DNA of 64,000 bases, taken from NCBI GenBank assembly GCA_963726125.1, contig CAVSBG010000002.1:558001-622000 (forward strand), read 5' to 3'. The stretch comes from JAMXLO01 sp963726125. Its GTDB lineage: Bacteria > Pseudomonadota > Alphaproteobacteria > Acetobacterales > Acetobacteraceae. The notes under the pieces are model-generated. The model was not told the origin of the DNA and did not search any database. It saw only the letters and a list, made by a program, of their open reading frames with translations. Position numbers and translations under genes: made by a program. Shown in pieces: positions 1 through 9,503 of this stretch (the stretch's first letter is position 1; every line of letters begins with the position of its first letter).

Positions 1-167
1 AGGGCATAGCTGCGATCGGTACTAATTCGGAGCGGTTTGATGGACCAAACCTCGCGCTACGTCTCGTGGCGATGGGGTACATCAACGTTTATTGGTATCG
101 CGGTGGACGGGAGGCGTGGGAGGTGCGAAGCCTGCCTGAATCCGAGATCGCTGAACAAAGTTGGTGA
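1..167 (+). CDS. Rhodanese-like domain protein, C-terminal part (truncated by window edge)
   Basis: An open frame (codons starting at 3, 6, 9 and so on) enters from the left edge and stops with TGA at 165-167. It gives about 54 residues, including NLALRLVAMGY and VYWYRGGREAWEV, which match the C-terminal part of rhodanese-fold proteins where the segment after the active-site loop reads LGY.NVYWYRGG..AWE. The active-site Cys loop lies outside the window, so sulfurtransferase activity cannot be judged. The gene is in the same low-GC patch as the IS remnant. The family call is by motif memory only. Confidence 0.6.
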   Translation, partial: GIAAIGTNSERFDGPNLALRLVAMGYINVYWYRGGREAWEVRSLPESEIAEQSW

Positions 168-317
168 TGGTCCATCGGCTGCGGGTGCCGCCGAGCCGGA
201 TTCTATAGCCCATGCCGCTTGGCATTATGACATGCCTGATCCAAAAGTCGCTTATGATAACGTCCTTTATCCTGCGCGAGTAGCGCCGGGAGTTGGGGGG
301 ACCAATACCCCCGCGCC

Positions 318-428
318 TCATCGCTGGATGGCCGCCAGGAATTTCTTTGCGGTCTTCTCGTAGCAGGTGGCGATCGCACGAAACAGCTTGATCCTGGCGA
401 AGAAGTTCTCGATCAGATCTGCGTCCTC
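318..428 (-). pseudogene. IS5-family transposase, C-terminal remnant
   Basis: The reverse strand encodes about 36 residues, LIENFFARIKLFRAIATCYE followed by KTAKKFLAAIQR and a TGA at 318-320. This is the conserved C-terminal end of IS5-group DDE transposases, where RHLIENFF and the RxxATRYxKTAxxFLAAI block carry the catalytic Glu. The rest of the transposase, including both Asp residues, is missing, and no terminal inverted repeats were located. It marks an old insertion beside the JAMM gene. Confidence 0.75.
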
Positions 429-1090
429 AACAGTCGGGCGACGTGGGTGCATTCATGGGCAGCGGCGGCCCTTTGAGCGCGTTCTATCAGATTCGTGACG
501 ACCGCGATCTCGTCAGCGATCCAGCGGGCCTCGCCGTCGGTCACCGGCGCAGTTCCGCCGCGAACCGCAAACTGCTCCGCAGTAGCCGGGTCGCCGGGAT
601 GCTCCAGCTCCGTCAATGCAGCGTGCTGATCAGAGACAACGTCGTCGTCGTCGGCACAGTCGAAGCCGATAATGGCGCCGTCACCGTCGACTGCCACGCC
701 GCGAGGTGCACGCCGATCGAGGACGTCCAAGTAGCTGTTGGTAAGCAGTGACCCTCGGGCGATGAAATGTCGTAGCCGGCAGCTCGCGCAGCTCCGAAGG
801 CGCCGGTGAATATGCTGCCAATGGTTGGAGCGGCAGCTGCTTTCGCGCCGGCAATAGCGGCCGTGTAGCCGCCGCGTGGCTCGTTACGGGGCCGTCAGAT
901 GCCGGAATTGACGAATATGAGCGTATGGTGACGAAGGTTGCGACGTGAGGTTGCCTCTGTCAGGTTGGCCATCATCCGGCATGCACCGACTGGGCAAGCT
1001 GCCCGCACGATGGTCCCGCCACCGCTAGTGCTTTGAGCAATGCAATCCGGTTCGGGCCAAGTAACCACGATCCTGGCATGGAGAACGGAC
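429..1090. other. Gene-poor segment with decayed coding traces
   Basis: No confident gene was found. The minus strand has two short acidic or Ala/Gly-rich readings in different frames: about 430-730, with IIGFDCADDDDVVSD and WIADEIAVVTNLIERAQ, and about 745-890, with GSIFTGAFGAARAAGYDI. They could be pieces of one degraded gene lying between the IS5 remnant and the JAMM gene. I recognise no family. Base composition is less GC-rich than the rest of the window, in line with acquired DNA. Confidence 0.35.
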
Positions 1091-2005
1091 ATGAAGCTCG
1101 AAGACTTGATTGCTCCCATCATAAATAACCCTGGCGTGCTTCCCGCCACCCTGGGAGTTGTACTTCCTCAGACAATTGAGTTGCCACCCGAATTACACGG
1201 GTATTTCGGACGGACGTGGCTGGAGAGCGAATATAACAAACGGCAGGAGATAGGCGGGAACCTGATTTGGGTTGTTGGGGACTTTAGTGATGAACCTGTC
1301 ATGGCCGCAGAGACCGAACGTGGACGGGGCCGGTCGCGATCTGTCAGCGATTTTCGGTCAGGCTTGCCACCGCAGCGCGTGCCTGGCTTCAATCCTATCA
1401 GTTGGTCGCGGGTCGGGACGCCGGGGGCCGCCCCGCACGAGAAGCTCTGGACCGTCGTCAAGCCTGTAGACATCACCCTCGGGACTAATGGAAACGCCGT
1501 CGACATCCCCACTCGGCGCGGGCGTGCGAACGTTGCGGACTTCCATACCCACCCGTCGACGCCGGGGGGCACAAACATGGAGCACTGTGGGTATCAGCCA
1601 CCTTCGCTCGAAGATCTCATGGGACTGCAACATCAAGGAGGACACGGCAAAGATATCTTTGTCAGCTTCGTTGCCGTGCATTCATTCCAGCTATATGCGA
1701 TGGTGTATATCCGAGGTACTGCTCATTTCGACACAAATACCGTGTTCGCGAAGATCAAGCCGAGCCTGGACGGTAAAGGCAAACGGATCATGTTTCCGAC
1801 CGACGCCGAGGAGAAAAAACACGCTGAAGAGTGGATGAAGGACCCTCCTCGCAAGCGTGAGTTGGATGATGCACTGCAGTTGGCTACGGGTTATGGGGAG
1901 AAATTCGCCAAAGAGATCGAGGGTCACCTTAAGGCGGCATGCGCTGCGTGCGGCATCGGTCTCTATCGCGGTGCGACCGCCGACAGCCTGAAGCGGGTCG
2001 TATAG
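1091..2005 (+). CDS. Putative JAMM/MPN+ domain metalloprotease-like protein
   Basis: The 304-residue protein has a JAMM-like pattern: E53 in QEIGGNL (the upstream Glu of the fold), H152-x-H154-P in DFHTHPS, and S172-x-x-D175 in PSLEDL. In known MPN+ proteins these residues bind zinc and support isopeptidase or peptidase activity. The loop between HxH and SxxD is about 10 residues longer than usual and holds a Cys (EHCGY). Start ATG at 1091 has GGAGAA just upstream; an in-frame ATG at 1040 lacks a ribosome site. There is no signal peptide or membrane segment. It stands alone, next to an IS5 remnant, with codon use less GC-rich than the rest. The substrate is unknown; a defence, toxin or immunity role is possible but not shown. 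Confidence 0.6.
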   Translation: MKLEDLIAPIINNPGVLPATLGVVLPQTIELPPELHGYFGRTWLESEYNKRQEIGGNLIWVVGDFSDEPVMAAETERGRGRSRSVSDFRSGLPPQRVPGFNPISWSRVGTPGAAPHEKLWTVVKPVDITLGTNGNAVDIPTRRGRANVADFHTHPSTPGGTNMEHCGYQPPSLEDLMGLQHQGGHGKDIFVSFVAVHSFQLYAMVYIRGTAHFDTNTVFAKIKPSLDGKGKRIMFPTDAEEKKHAEEWMKDPPRKRELDDALQLATGYGEKFAKEIEGHLKAACAACGIGLYRGATADSLKRVV

Positions 2006-2908
2006 TCAGCTGGCGGCGACCCCGGCCGTGAGTTGCGCCGCGAGGCCGGTCAGGCCAATAGGTCGGCAAAGCTTGTGCGCCAACTACATTCTGAGCGGCA
2101 AGCGTGAAGGCGGTGCCGGTGTAGGCTGTGTTGCGATTGGACATGGAAGTTTCCCTTGAGTTTAAAATCGCCGACCTTCATCGGCAACAACTCTGTATAT
2201 TCGACTAGGCGTTCAAGCCCAACACGACACCGCCGCCGTTCGCCAGCGCGATTTGCAGTGCAGTTTCACTGGCCGCAGTCGGCACAACCGGTGTCGAGGT
2301 TGACCCCGGACACTGACCTGGAACGCATAGACAGTGGATTGATCGTTAATAGAAGACTGCACGGCAGCCATATCGACGGAGCGAACGGCATGTCTGATTA
2401 TAGGCCGCCGGTTATAAATTGATCCTACTGGCGACGGCTGGCGTCTCACACGCCAAGGAAACCGCCCAGAGCCATCTACTATTTGGCTGTCGGCGGAAGT
2501 TGTTCTGTCGGTCGTGGTATCCGCACCATTCTTGCAGGCTCGTATCAACGAGGAACTACCTCCAGTAGGGGGAACTCTCCGCCGAATGTTTGTGACCCCG
2601 GTCGTCGAAGCGAATGTCGGCCAGAAGGCCAGTTCAACGGCACATTCTTTGTAGCGCTGAATGAAGCCGGGTACTACAGCACTTTGCCAGTGTATTTCGC
2701 CTTGCGGCAATTCGCGTCGATCGTGCAATCCGTCGTCACGATGTTTGACGCGCCTTGAACTCGGCGTGCCGATGCCAGCGTGCTCGGCTCCCAACATGGG
2801 CCGCCATATAATGCGAAAAGAAAGATTTCATATTTCATACCTTGCGAAAGGGATAATTGGGAATTATGTCCTTGACACAGGCCCCTGTCCCATGCCCTAC
2901 TCGCGCTC
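2006..2908. other. 900-bp segment without a confident gene
   Basis: Two minus-strand scraps look protein-like. One is a frame starting with ATG at 2144 (MSNRNTAYTGTAFTLAAQN). The other is a C-terminal-looking frame ending in VVPTAASETALQIALANGG plus VVLGLNA and a stop near 2206. They may be remains of one small operon, but neither is long enough or recognisable enough to call. The rest (2220-2900) has stops in all frames or unconvincing composition. The lower-GC patch ends near 2,880. Confidence 0.3.
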
Positions 2909-3622
2909 ATGCCCGGAGCCGCCCAACCCCCCACCCCAACCACAGACCCCGATCCAACCCGGCCCGCCCGAGCCATGCCCGCCGCCATCGCCCGCGTCCT
3001 CATGGTCGTCCGCAAGCTGATCGACTACGGCAAGCAACTCGCCGATACGCTTCACCAGCGTGCCACCGCCCCAGACTTCGCCCGGTTCGCCAGCCGTTTC
3101 GGCACCGCCGATGTCGCCGCCATCCTCGCCTGCATCACCAATGGCCTGCTCCGCGCCGCGGCACTCGAAGCCAGGCTGTGCCAGCGCGCCGAGCGCGGCC
3201 AGGACCTCAAATCACCGCCCATGCGCTTTCCCGCCATCCGCGGGCCACGCGTCGCACGGCAGTTCGCGCCGCCATCCACCCAGCCCGAACCCCAGCGCAC
3301 CGACGACACCCAGGACCCGCGTCTCGCGCGCCTCCCCACAGCCGACGAAATCGCCGCCGAGGTGCGCACCCGCCCGGTCGGCGCCGTCATCGCCGATATC
3401 TGCCGCGATCTCGGCATCGCGCCGGGCGAGCTCGACCGGGCATTCTGGGAAGAACTCAACCTGGCCATCATTTCCTACGGCGGCACCTTCGCCGGCGTCC
3501 TCGATGACCTGATCCACCGGTCCTTCGCCTTCACGTTCGGCGACCACGCCAACACGGCGGACCCCGGACCACCCGCTTCATCCCCACGATTGCCAGCGCT
3601 CGCCACCGGTCCGCCCCTCTGA
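2909..3622 (+). CDS. Hypothetical protein with Pro-rich N-terminus
   Basis: A 237-residue protein with strong high-GC codon bias, so it is probably a real gene. Residues 1-25 are Pro/Thr-rich. Residues 25-90 form an Ala/Leu-rich helical stretch (VRKLIDYGKQLADTLHQRAT, then FGTADVAAILACI). The second half has TADEIAAEVRTRPVGAVIADI and FWEELNLAIISYGG, and the tail is again Pro-rich. An in-frame ATG at 2975 is an alternative start. It lacks a signal peptide and any catalytic motif I can name. It sits alone between the accessory patch and the desaturase. I do not recognise the function. Confidence 0.6.
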   Translation: MPGAAQPPTPTTDPDPTRPARAMPAAIARVLMVVRKLIDYGKQLADTLHQRATAPDFARFASRFGTADVAAILACITNGLLRAAALEARLCQRAERGQDLKSPPMRFPAIRGPRVARQFAPPSTQPEPQRTDDTQDPRLARLPTADEIAAEVRTRPVGAVIADICRDLGIAPGELDRAFWEELNLAIISYGGTFAGVLDDLIHRSFAFTFGDHANTADPGPPASSPRLPALATGPPL

Positions 3623-3894
3623 AGCCGCCCCGGTTCCGGACAAACAGCCGGCCTGCGCCTCCATCCAGGTCTTTCCTGCGCACCAGCAAGGAAGACGCGG
3701 ATGGCGATGCCGCGTCGACCGCGTAGTCGGCAACACGCCGGACTGCCACATGCCTCGTGCTTCCGACGAATTCCCATCGCTGGCGCGATCGCGGGCGATC
3801 GTGCGATAAATGTGTCGCCGAGCTGACCTCGCCGGGCGCGCCAATCGCGCCGCGCCGTTCATCACCCTGGCGAAAATCGTTCGAGGGGTCTTGC

Positions 3895-4833
3895 GTGAAC
3901 GTCAGCTTACCTGTTGCAGTCCGTCTGCCGTTGCCTGCGGCAGTGGACAGTCACCGTGTCCTGTGGTCCTACGCAGGTACCCTTGTGGTGTGGCACCTCA
4001 TCGCTCTGCTTGCGGTATTGCCCTGGTTCTTCAGTGTGACCGGCCTCGTGCTGGGGATCGTCGGAAGTTACGTGTTTGGCGGCCTCGGCATCACGCTGTG
4101 CTATCACCGGTTACTCACCCATCGCGGCCTGGTTTGTCCGAAATGGCTGGAGTACAGTTTCGCGATTCTCGGCGTATGCTCCATGCAGGATACGCCGGCG
4201 CGCTGGGTGGCGGTGCACCGACGCCATCACGAGCATGCCGACCACCGGGAAGATCCGCACAGTCCGCTGGTCGGTTTCTTCTGGGGTCATGTCGGCTGGA
4301 TGCTGGTGAAAAACACCGATCTAACGCGGCTCAGCATCTACGATCGGTACTCAAAGGACATTCTGCGCGATCCGTTCTATCGCCGGCTGGAACGCACCTA
4401 TCTTTACCCAACGATCGTCATCTCATCCTGGGTCATCTTCTTTGTCGCCGGATTCGCAGCCGGAATGCTGAACGGAACCGGTGTGGCCGAGGCCGTGCAA
4501 TTCGGTGCGAGTCTGTTGATCTGGGGTGTATTCGTGCGCGCGGTCCTGGTCTGGCACATGACCTGGCTGGTGAACTCAGCATCCCATCGGTGGGGCTACC
4601 GCACATATGAGACCAATGACAAAAGCCGCAACAACTGGGTGGTCGCCATCCTGACGAGCGGCGAAGGATGGCACAACAATCACCATGCTGACCCACGGTC
4701 CGCGCGACATGGTCATCGCAGGTGGGAATTCGATGGGATATTCGTGGTTATATGTGCCTTGGAGAAGCTTGGTCTGGCGTGGAAAGTCGTGCGCCCCGGC
4801 CAACGGCAGAACTCGGCGCGCGTTGTCAAGTAA
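3895..4833 (+). CDS. Acyl-CoA/fatty-acid desaturase (stearoyl-CoA desaturase type)
   Basis: Membrane di-iron desaturase of 312 residues that would introduce a double bond (delta-9 type) into a saturated acyl chain at the inner membrane. The three His boxes are present: HRLLTH near 75, HRRHHEHADH near 111 and GEGWHNNHH near 260. Hydrophobic segments lie before box 1 and between boxes 2 and 3. GTG at 3895 is the preferred start because a GAGG element lies about 8 nt upstream and the protein then begins just before its first membrane part; the open frame itself extends to 3757. Monocistronic, followed by a dispersed repeat. No ferredoxin or reductase gene is adjacent. Confidence 0.88.
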   Translation: MNVSLPVAVRLPLPAAVDSHRVLWSYAGTLVVWHLIALLAVLPWFFSVTGLVLGIVGSYVFGGLGITLCYHRLLTHRGLVCPKWLEYSFAILGVCSMQDTPARWVAVHRRHHEHADHREDPHSPLVGFFWGHVGWMLVKNTDLTRLSIYDRYSKDILRDPFYRRLERTYLYPTIVISSWVIFFVAGFAAGMLNGTGVAEAVQFGASLLIWGVFVRAVLVWHMTWLVNSASHRWGYRTYETNDKSRNNWVVAILTSGEGWHNNHHADPRSARHGHRRWEFDGIFVVICALEKLGLAWKVVRPGQRQNSARVVK

Positions 4834-5481
4834 TCCAACCGCCGCTGAAACCGACTCTCGCTCCCACGTCATGGCCGGGCTTGACCGGCTTGACCCGGCC
4901 ATCGGCTACCCGCGCCAATTTGAACGATGCAATCCCAGTCAGCAACCATCCGATGGAGATGAACGGGTCAAGCCCGGCCCTGACGGGGTTGGCGGCGCGT
5001 GCAGTACGTCAACAGCATAGGGCGGCTGGTATATCGTCAGCCGCGGCGGGCTTCCAGATGTGACTGGGCAGGGATCATCTTTGTTACGCACTCCGATATG
5101 ACCCGGACCGCTTTCCTTGAGATCGCCGCCCAGCGGCCGACGAGGGCAAAGTACCCAAGGTTCAAGCAGCCTTATGTAGGGTTAGCCCAGCAGCCGTTGA
5201 TCGAGATCGCGGTCTAGCTCCGCATTCAGTCCCGAGGCGTTCATCGTCACGGGCGGCCAGGACTTCGTGCGCGCCTATCACCCAAGCACTGATGGATGAA
5301 GCGAGATCCCGCGCCTGGATGGTGATCCGTACTGAAGACCCTCTGGAATCGCAGCTTTCGTTTGAATAGACGGGAACTGCACCAGATCGCCTGACGCACG
5401 CCTCCAACCCACTCCAGCCCGTAGCCCTCCCCACCTAACCCAATTACGCTCCACCCGAACCACACCAGGACCAACCGCCCC
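4834..5481. other. Intergenic region with dispersed repeat
   Basis: No gene is supported. The left half holds a dispersed repeat (4862-4990, listed separately). The right half (5000-5480) has only short frames with weak coding character on either strand. The hydroxyacid dehydrogenase start follows, with an AGGA about 11 nt upstream of its ATG. Confidence 0.5.
4862..4990. repeat. Dispersed intergenic repeat, copy A
   Basis: Starts with GTCATGGCCGGGCTTGACC and ends with an inverted version (GGTCAAGCCCGGCCCTGAC). Between them, at 4923-4951, lies a 29-nt core containing GATGCAATCCCAGTCAGCAA. The same core occurs without change at 13151-13179 and with a few changes at 20436-20464. The outer arms can fold on each other. 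It lies downstream of the desaturase stop. Confidence 0.85.
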
Positions 5482-6442
5482 ATGCCCACGCGCGTTCTCC
5501 TCTGGACCGACACCCCCGCCGCCTACCTCGACGCCATCGCCGCCGCCGACCTCACCAGCCGCGTCACGGTCGAGGCGCTGCCGCGCAAGGACACCCCCAC
5601 CCAGGCGCAGCGCGCCGACACCGAGGCGATGCTCGCCTGGGGCGCCCCGCCCGGCCTGCTGCCGCAAATGGCAAAGCTCCGCTGGGTGCAGGCGCTGACC
5701 GCCGGCGTCGAGGGCTGGCTCGCCCTGCCCGACCTGCCGCCCACCCTCACCCTGACCTGCGCCCGCGGCACGCACCGCGAGTCGATGGCCGAGAACATTC
5801 TCGGCGCGCTGTTCCACCTCACCAAGCCCTATGCCGCCATCGTGCAGGACCAGAAGCACAGCAAATGGGTCCGCCGCGTCGCCACCCCGCTCGCCGGCCA
5901 GACGCTGGGCATCCTCGGCCTCGGCGCCATCGGCCAGCAGGTGGCGCACATCGCCTACGGCCATCGGCATGCGCGTCATCGGCACCAAGCGCCGCGTGCC
6001 GAACCACTGCCGCACCTCGACGCGGTGCTGCCGCCCGAGCACACCGACGAGGTGCTGGCGCAGTCCGACTTCGTGCTGTTGCTGCTGCCCGCCACGCCGG
6101 ACACCGAGAACTTCATCAACGCCCAGCGCCTCGCGCAGGATGAAGCCCACCGCCTGGCTGCTGAACTTCGGCCGTGGCCACCTGATCGCCGATGCCGACC
6201 TGATCGCGGCGGTCAAGGGCGAAGCAGATCGCCGGCGCGGTGCTGGACGTGTTCCGCCAGGAACCGCTGCCGACCGAACATCCGTTCTGGACCACCGAGG
6301 GCATCATCGTCCTGCCCCATATCGGCGGCGGCCACCCGCAGCGCGACACGGCGTCGTGGCGCAGCTGTTCGTGGACAACCTGCGCCGCTTCCTCGACGGC
6401 GAGCCGCTGAAGGAGGTGGTGGACCGCACCGCCGGTTACTGA
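5482..6442 (+). pseudogene. D-2-hydroxyacid dehydrogenase, multiple frameshifts
   Basis: A NAD(P)-dependent D-isomer 2-hydroxyacid dehydrogenase of about 315 residues, spread over two alternating frames. The N-terminal part (WVQALTAGVEGWLALPDLP) and the Rossmann motif GLGAIGQQ are in the first frame. The text then shifts near 5960 (GMRVIGTKRR), back near 6010 (DFVLLLLPATPDTENFI), away near 6140 (AWLLNFGRGHLI), near 6220 (VLDVFRQEPLP) and near 6345 (AQLFVDNLRRFLDGEPL). Most breaks are explained by one extra G or C. Codon bias stays normal on both sides and there are no nonsense mutations within segments, so the lesions are either very recent or errors in the sequence. Likely substrates are 2-hydroxy or 2-oxo acids such as glyoxylate or hydroxypyruvate. 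Confidence 0.8.
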
Positions 6443-6449
6443 CCCCGCC

Positions 6450-6502
6450 CCCATTGCAGAGCCCCTCTCCCGCGGAAGCGGGGGAGGCCGGGAGGGGGTG
6501 AA
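6450..6502. repeat. GC-rich palindrome of the CCTCTCCCGC class
   Basis: CCCCTCTCCCGC, a short loop, then GCGGGGGAGGCCGGGAGGGG form an imperfect hairpin 8 bases after the dehydrogenase stop. It is one of at least six similar C-rich/G-rich intergenic palindromes in the window. It could act as a terminator stem but has no U-tract. Confidence 0.6.
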
Positions 6503-6534
6503 ACTGCCCGAGGCCCCGAGCCCCGAAGCCCGTC

Positions 6535-7060
6535 CTACGTCCGGGCGTTCGCCTGACCAGCAGATCGCGGCGGCAACCAGACCCGCGTCACCTGCCAGGT
6601 GCCGTCGCGCAGTTCCATCTGCAGCCTTATCGGCGCCGCCTGCCCGGGCGCGGCCAGGTCCACCACGAACGCTGACGGCCCGGCGAAGAACGCCCAGCTC
6701 ACCCGAACCGACGCACCCTGCGGCTCGCTCGCCGTCTCGGATTGCTGCGCCGCGGACGCCAGCGCCTCCGGCGTCACCGCACAGTCGATCGCATTGGATG
6801 GCGATACCGCGAACGAACCCCGCCCCGAATGGCGGCAGCTTGCCGCGTTTCGCCTGCGAGCGGCTGATCGATGCACGAGATCGCAGATGTCTTCCTTGAT
6901 GCCTTCGCGCACCGACGGCCAGTCAACCATGACTCTCGAGGCTGGCGGCATCGCCATGGCGGATCGCCTGGCCCAGCCGATACAGAGTGACATAGGGGTA
7001 AACGACATAAGCCAGTGCGACTACAAGAAAGGCCCCGATCACCGGCTTCTTGCCCGCCAT
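6535..7060 (-). pseudogene. DUF2939 family protein, frameshifted
   Basis: Start ATG at 7060 gives MAGKKPVIGAFLVVALAYVV, a single N-terminal membrane segment, then TLYRLGQAIRHGDAASLE. A shift near 6937 leads to VDWPSVREGIKEDI, the hallmark of DUF2939. A further shift (about 6870-6790) carries RGKLPPFGAGFVRGIA, and the first frame resumes with VTPEALASAA and ends with WQVTRVWLPP. The family is a membrane-anchored domain of unknown function common in proteobacteria. The gene is complete in content but broken by at least two or three single-base changes, like its neighbours. Confidence 0.72.
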
Positions 7061-7148
7061 GCCCGCGCCCCTCCTGATCACTGACACTCCACGACAGTAC
7101 TACGAACAGCTTGGTGTCTGGTTAATGGCGATTGTAGCGCTTCCCCGA

Positions 7149-8309
7149 TTACAACCGCTTGAGAACGCAAACGTCTTCGCGAGCATGCCACAGCGCCCGC
7201 GGTGTCGTCACCCTGATCATCGTTCGACGCCCCACGAGCTGTTTATACACGACCGGATCAGTCGCGCCCTCCGGTACTGAACGCCAGGATCCGGCTCGCC
7301 GCATCGAGCCCCAGCGTCTCCCGCGCCGCCACGTCCGCCCGCCGGCGCAGCAGGCACCCGGCCAGCCCCGCCACGCCCGACTCCCCCGCCACGATCCCCT
7401 CCTTCGGCCAGCAGCCGCATGCACGCCACGGCCGCCTCGTCCGGGATCGCCATGAACGCCGCCGCGCCATGGTCAGCTCCTGCCAGGCAACGCAGGCTCG
7501 GTTCGCCGCAGGCCAGCCCCGCCATCAGCGTATCGAGGTTGCCGGCGATCGCCGTCGGCTCGCCCAGTTCGGCGCTCGCCAGCAGACAGGCCGCCCGGTC
7601 CGGCTCGACCACCATCAGCATCGGCGCCGGCCGCAAGCCGTGCCCGCATCTGCGCCGAAACCGCCGCCGCCACCCCGCCGACGCCTCCCTGGATGAACAC
7701 ATGCGTCGGCGGATCGCCCGTCCACTGGTCTGCCGCCTCGTCGGCCATCACCCGGTAGCCCTGCATGATCAGCCGCGGCACCTCCGTGTAGCCCGCCCAC
7801 GAGGTGTCCGACACGACGAACCAGCCGTTCGCCTCCGCCTGCCGCGCCGCCTCGCGCACCGCGTCGTCATAGGTTCCCGGCACGCGCCGCACCTCCGCGC
7901 CGAACCGCGCGATCGCGTCCACGCGCCCCTGGCTGACAGTTTCATGGACAAAGATGACGCAGCCGCGCCCGAACCGCTGCGCACCCCACGCCACCGCGCG
8001 TCCATGATTGCCGTCGGTGGCGCAGGTGACGACACGCGCCTCCGCCGGCGCACAAGCCACCGCATAGGCACCACCCAGAGCCTTGAAGCTGCTCAGCCCG
8101 AACCGCCCAGCCTCGTCCTTCAGCCGGATCGCGCTCACACCCGCCGAGCGCGCCAACCCAGGCAGCTCCCGCAGCGGCGTCACCTGATAATCGGGCCAAG
8201 ACGTGATCTCCGCCTTCGCCCGCCGAAAGCCGTCGTCCGTCAACGGCCCACTCCAAGACCCGCCAAAGCGAGGGTTGGCCAGCACACGGAACGGCATCGG
8301 ATCGAGCAT
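7149..8309 (-). pseudogene. dpaL: Diaminopropionate ammonia-lyase, frameshifted
   Basis: PLP fold type II enzyme that converts 2,3-diaminopropionate to pyruvate and two ammonia. Visible landmarks are FRVLANPRFGG near the N-terminus, the PLP lysine region RFGLSSFKALGGAYAV, the phosphate-binding QGGVGGVAAAV, then, after a shift near 7650, MLMVVEPDRAACLLAS, and after another near 7400, GIVAGESGVAGLAGCLLRR. A third shift near 7270 restores STEGATDPVVY. The stop I prefer is TAA at 7149. Start is the ATG at 8309, before PMPFRVL; a longer frame starting at 8375 overlaps the divergent denD start. Divergently transcribed from denD with only about 64 bp between starts. Confidence 0.78.
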
Positions 8310-8373
8310 ATGCGAACGGTGGACCGCACCACGCCACAGTGCAATCGTGCCGCCACAGCGTCGGAGACGGTTC

Positions 8374-9363
8374 ATGCGGATTTCCATTCTCGGCGGCGCC
8401 GGTTTCCTCGGGCGCAAGATCGCCGCCCGATTGGCGCGCGACGGCAAGCTGGGCGGCACAGCCCATCACCAGCCTGACGCTGTTCGACGTCGCCGCGCCG
8501 CCGAAGCCCGACGCGGCGTTTCCGATCCACGCCGTCGCCGGCGACCTCGTCGAGCTCCCTGCCGAAGCGATCCCCCGCGACACCGACGTCATCTTCCACC
8601 TCGCCGCGGTAGTCTCCGCCCAGGCCGAGGCCGACTACGAACTCGGCCGTCGCGTCAATGTGCGCGGCACCGACGCCGTGGTCGACGCCTGCCGTCGCCT
8701 CGGCGGCAAGCCGCCCCGCGTGGTGTTCACCTCCTCGGTCGCCAGCTTCTCCGGCGGCCAGGACGCCGTGATCCAGGACGAAACGCGCCAGGTGCCCGCG
8801 CAACAGCTACGGCGCGCAGAAGGCCGCAGCCGAGCTGATCCTGGCCGACGCCTCGCGCCGCGGCTTCCTCGACGCGGTCTGCATCCGCCTGCCCACCGTC
8901 ATCGTGCGCCCCGGCCGCCCGAACCGCGCCGCCAGCTCCTTCTTCTCCGCCATCGTCCGCGAGCCGCTGCTCGGCCTGCCGACGGACCTGCCGGTGCACG
9001 ACGCCTTCGCCGCCTGGCTCTGCAGCCCGCGCCGCGCCGTGGACTGGCTGCTCCACGCCGCCGCCATGGACACCGCGCAGCTGGGCCTCGACCGCAGCAT
9101 CAACCCGCCCGGCATCAGCACCACGATCGCGCATCTCCTGCAGGCGCTGGACGCAGGTGAGGCCCGGCGCCTCCGCCCTGATCCGCCGCATCGAGGACAA
9201 GGAGATCGCCGCCATCGTCGGCCTCTGGCCCCCGGCATTCGAGCCGATACGCGCCCGCATGCTGGGCTTCGCCACCCACGAACCGGTGGTCGACGTGATC
9301 CGCGCCTTCGTCCAGGACGACCTGGAGGCGACGCGCGCCGACCGAGAACGGACACCGCAATAA
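8374..9363 (+). pseudogene. denD: D-erythronate dehydrogenase-like SDR, frameshifted
   Basis: Extended short-chain dehydrogenase. It opens with the NAD motif GGAGFLGRKIAARLARDG, then shifts near 8455 to SLTLFDVA, HLAAVVSAQAEADYELGRRV and VVFTSSVASF. It shifts near 8800 to SYGAQKAAAELILADASRRG (YxxxK catalytic pair), RLPTVIVRPGRPNRAASSFF and REPLLGL, and again near 9160 to IRRIEDKEIAAIVGLWPP. The RPGxPNrAASSFfS and AEaDyeLG signatures are those of DenD, which oxidises D-erythronate to 2-oxotetronate. Each break fits a single extra base. No tetronate kinase or isomerase lies beside it, so the catabolic pathway is not complete here. Confidence 0.8.
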
Positions 9364-9503
9364 GCCGAGCCTTTCCCGTTCGTGTCGCCGGACAGATGTT
9401 TTTACCACATCGCACGGCAAATCGGCCTCGAACGGGTTGATCCCGCAGCGCACAAGTTCCAGAAAAGGGGCCCGTACCTCGCTACTCCCGCTGGACGTCG
9501 CCC

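Noticed and set aside
413..730. 105-codon acidic minus-strand frame as a gene
   Set aside because: No ribosome site, no known motif, and its 3' end is fused to the IS5 remnant; described only as a decayed segment.
1040..1090. Upstream ATG for the JAMM gene
   Set aside because: No ribosome site before it; ATG at 1091 has GGAGAA at good spacing.
5482..6442. Programmed frameshifting to explain alternating frames
   Set aside because: Up to five shifts in both directions in one gene, no slippery heptamers or stimulatory structures, and the same pattern in unrelated genes.
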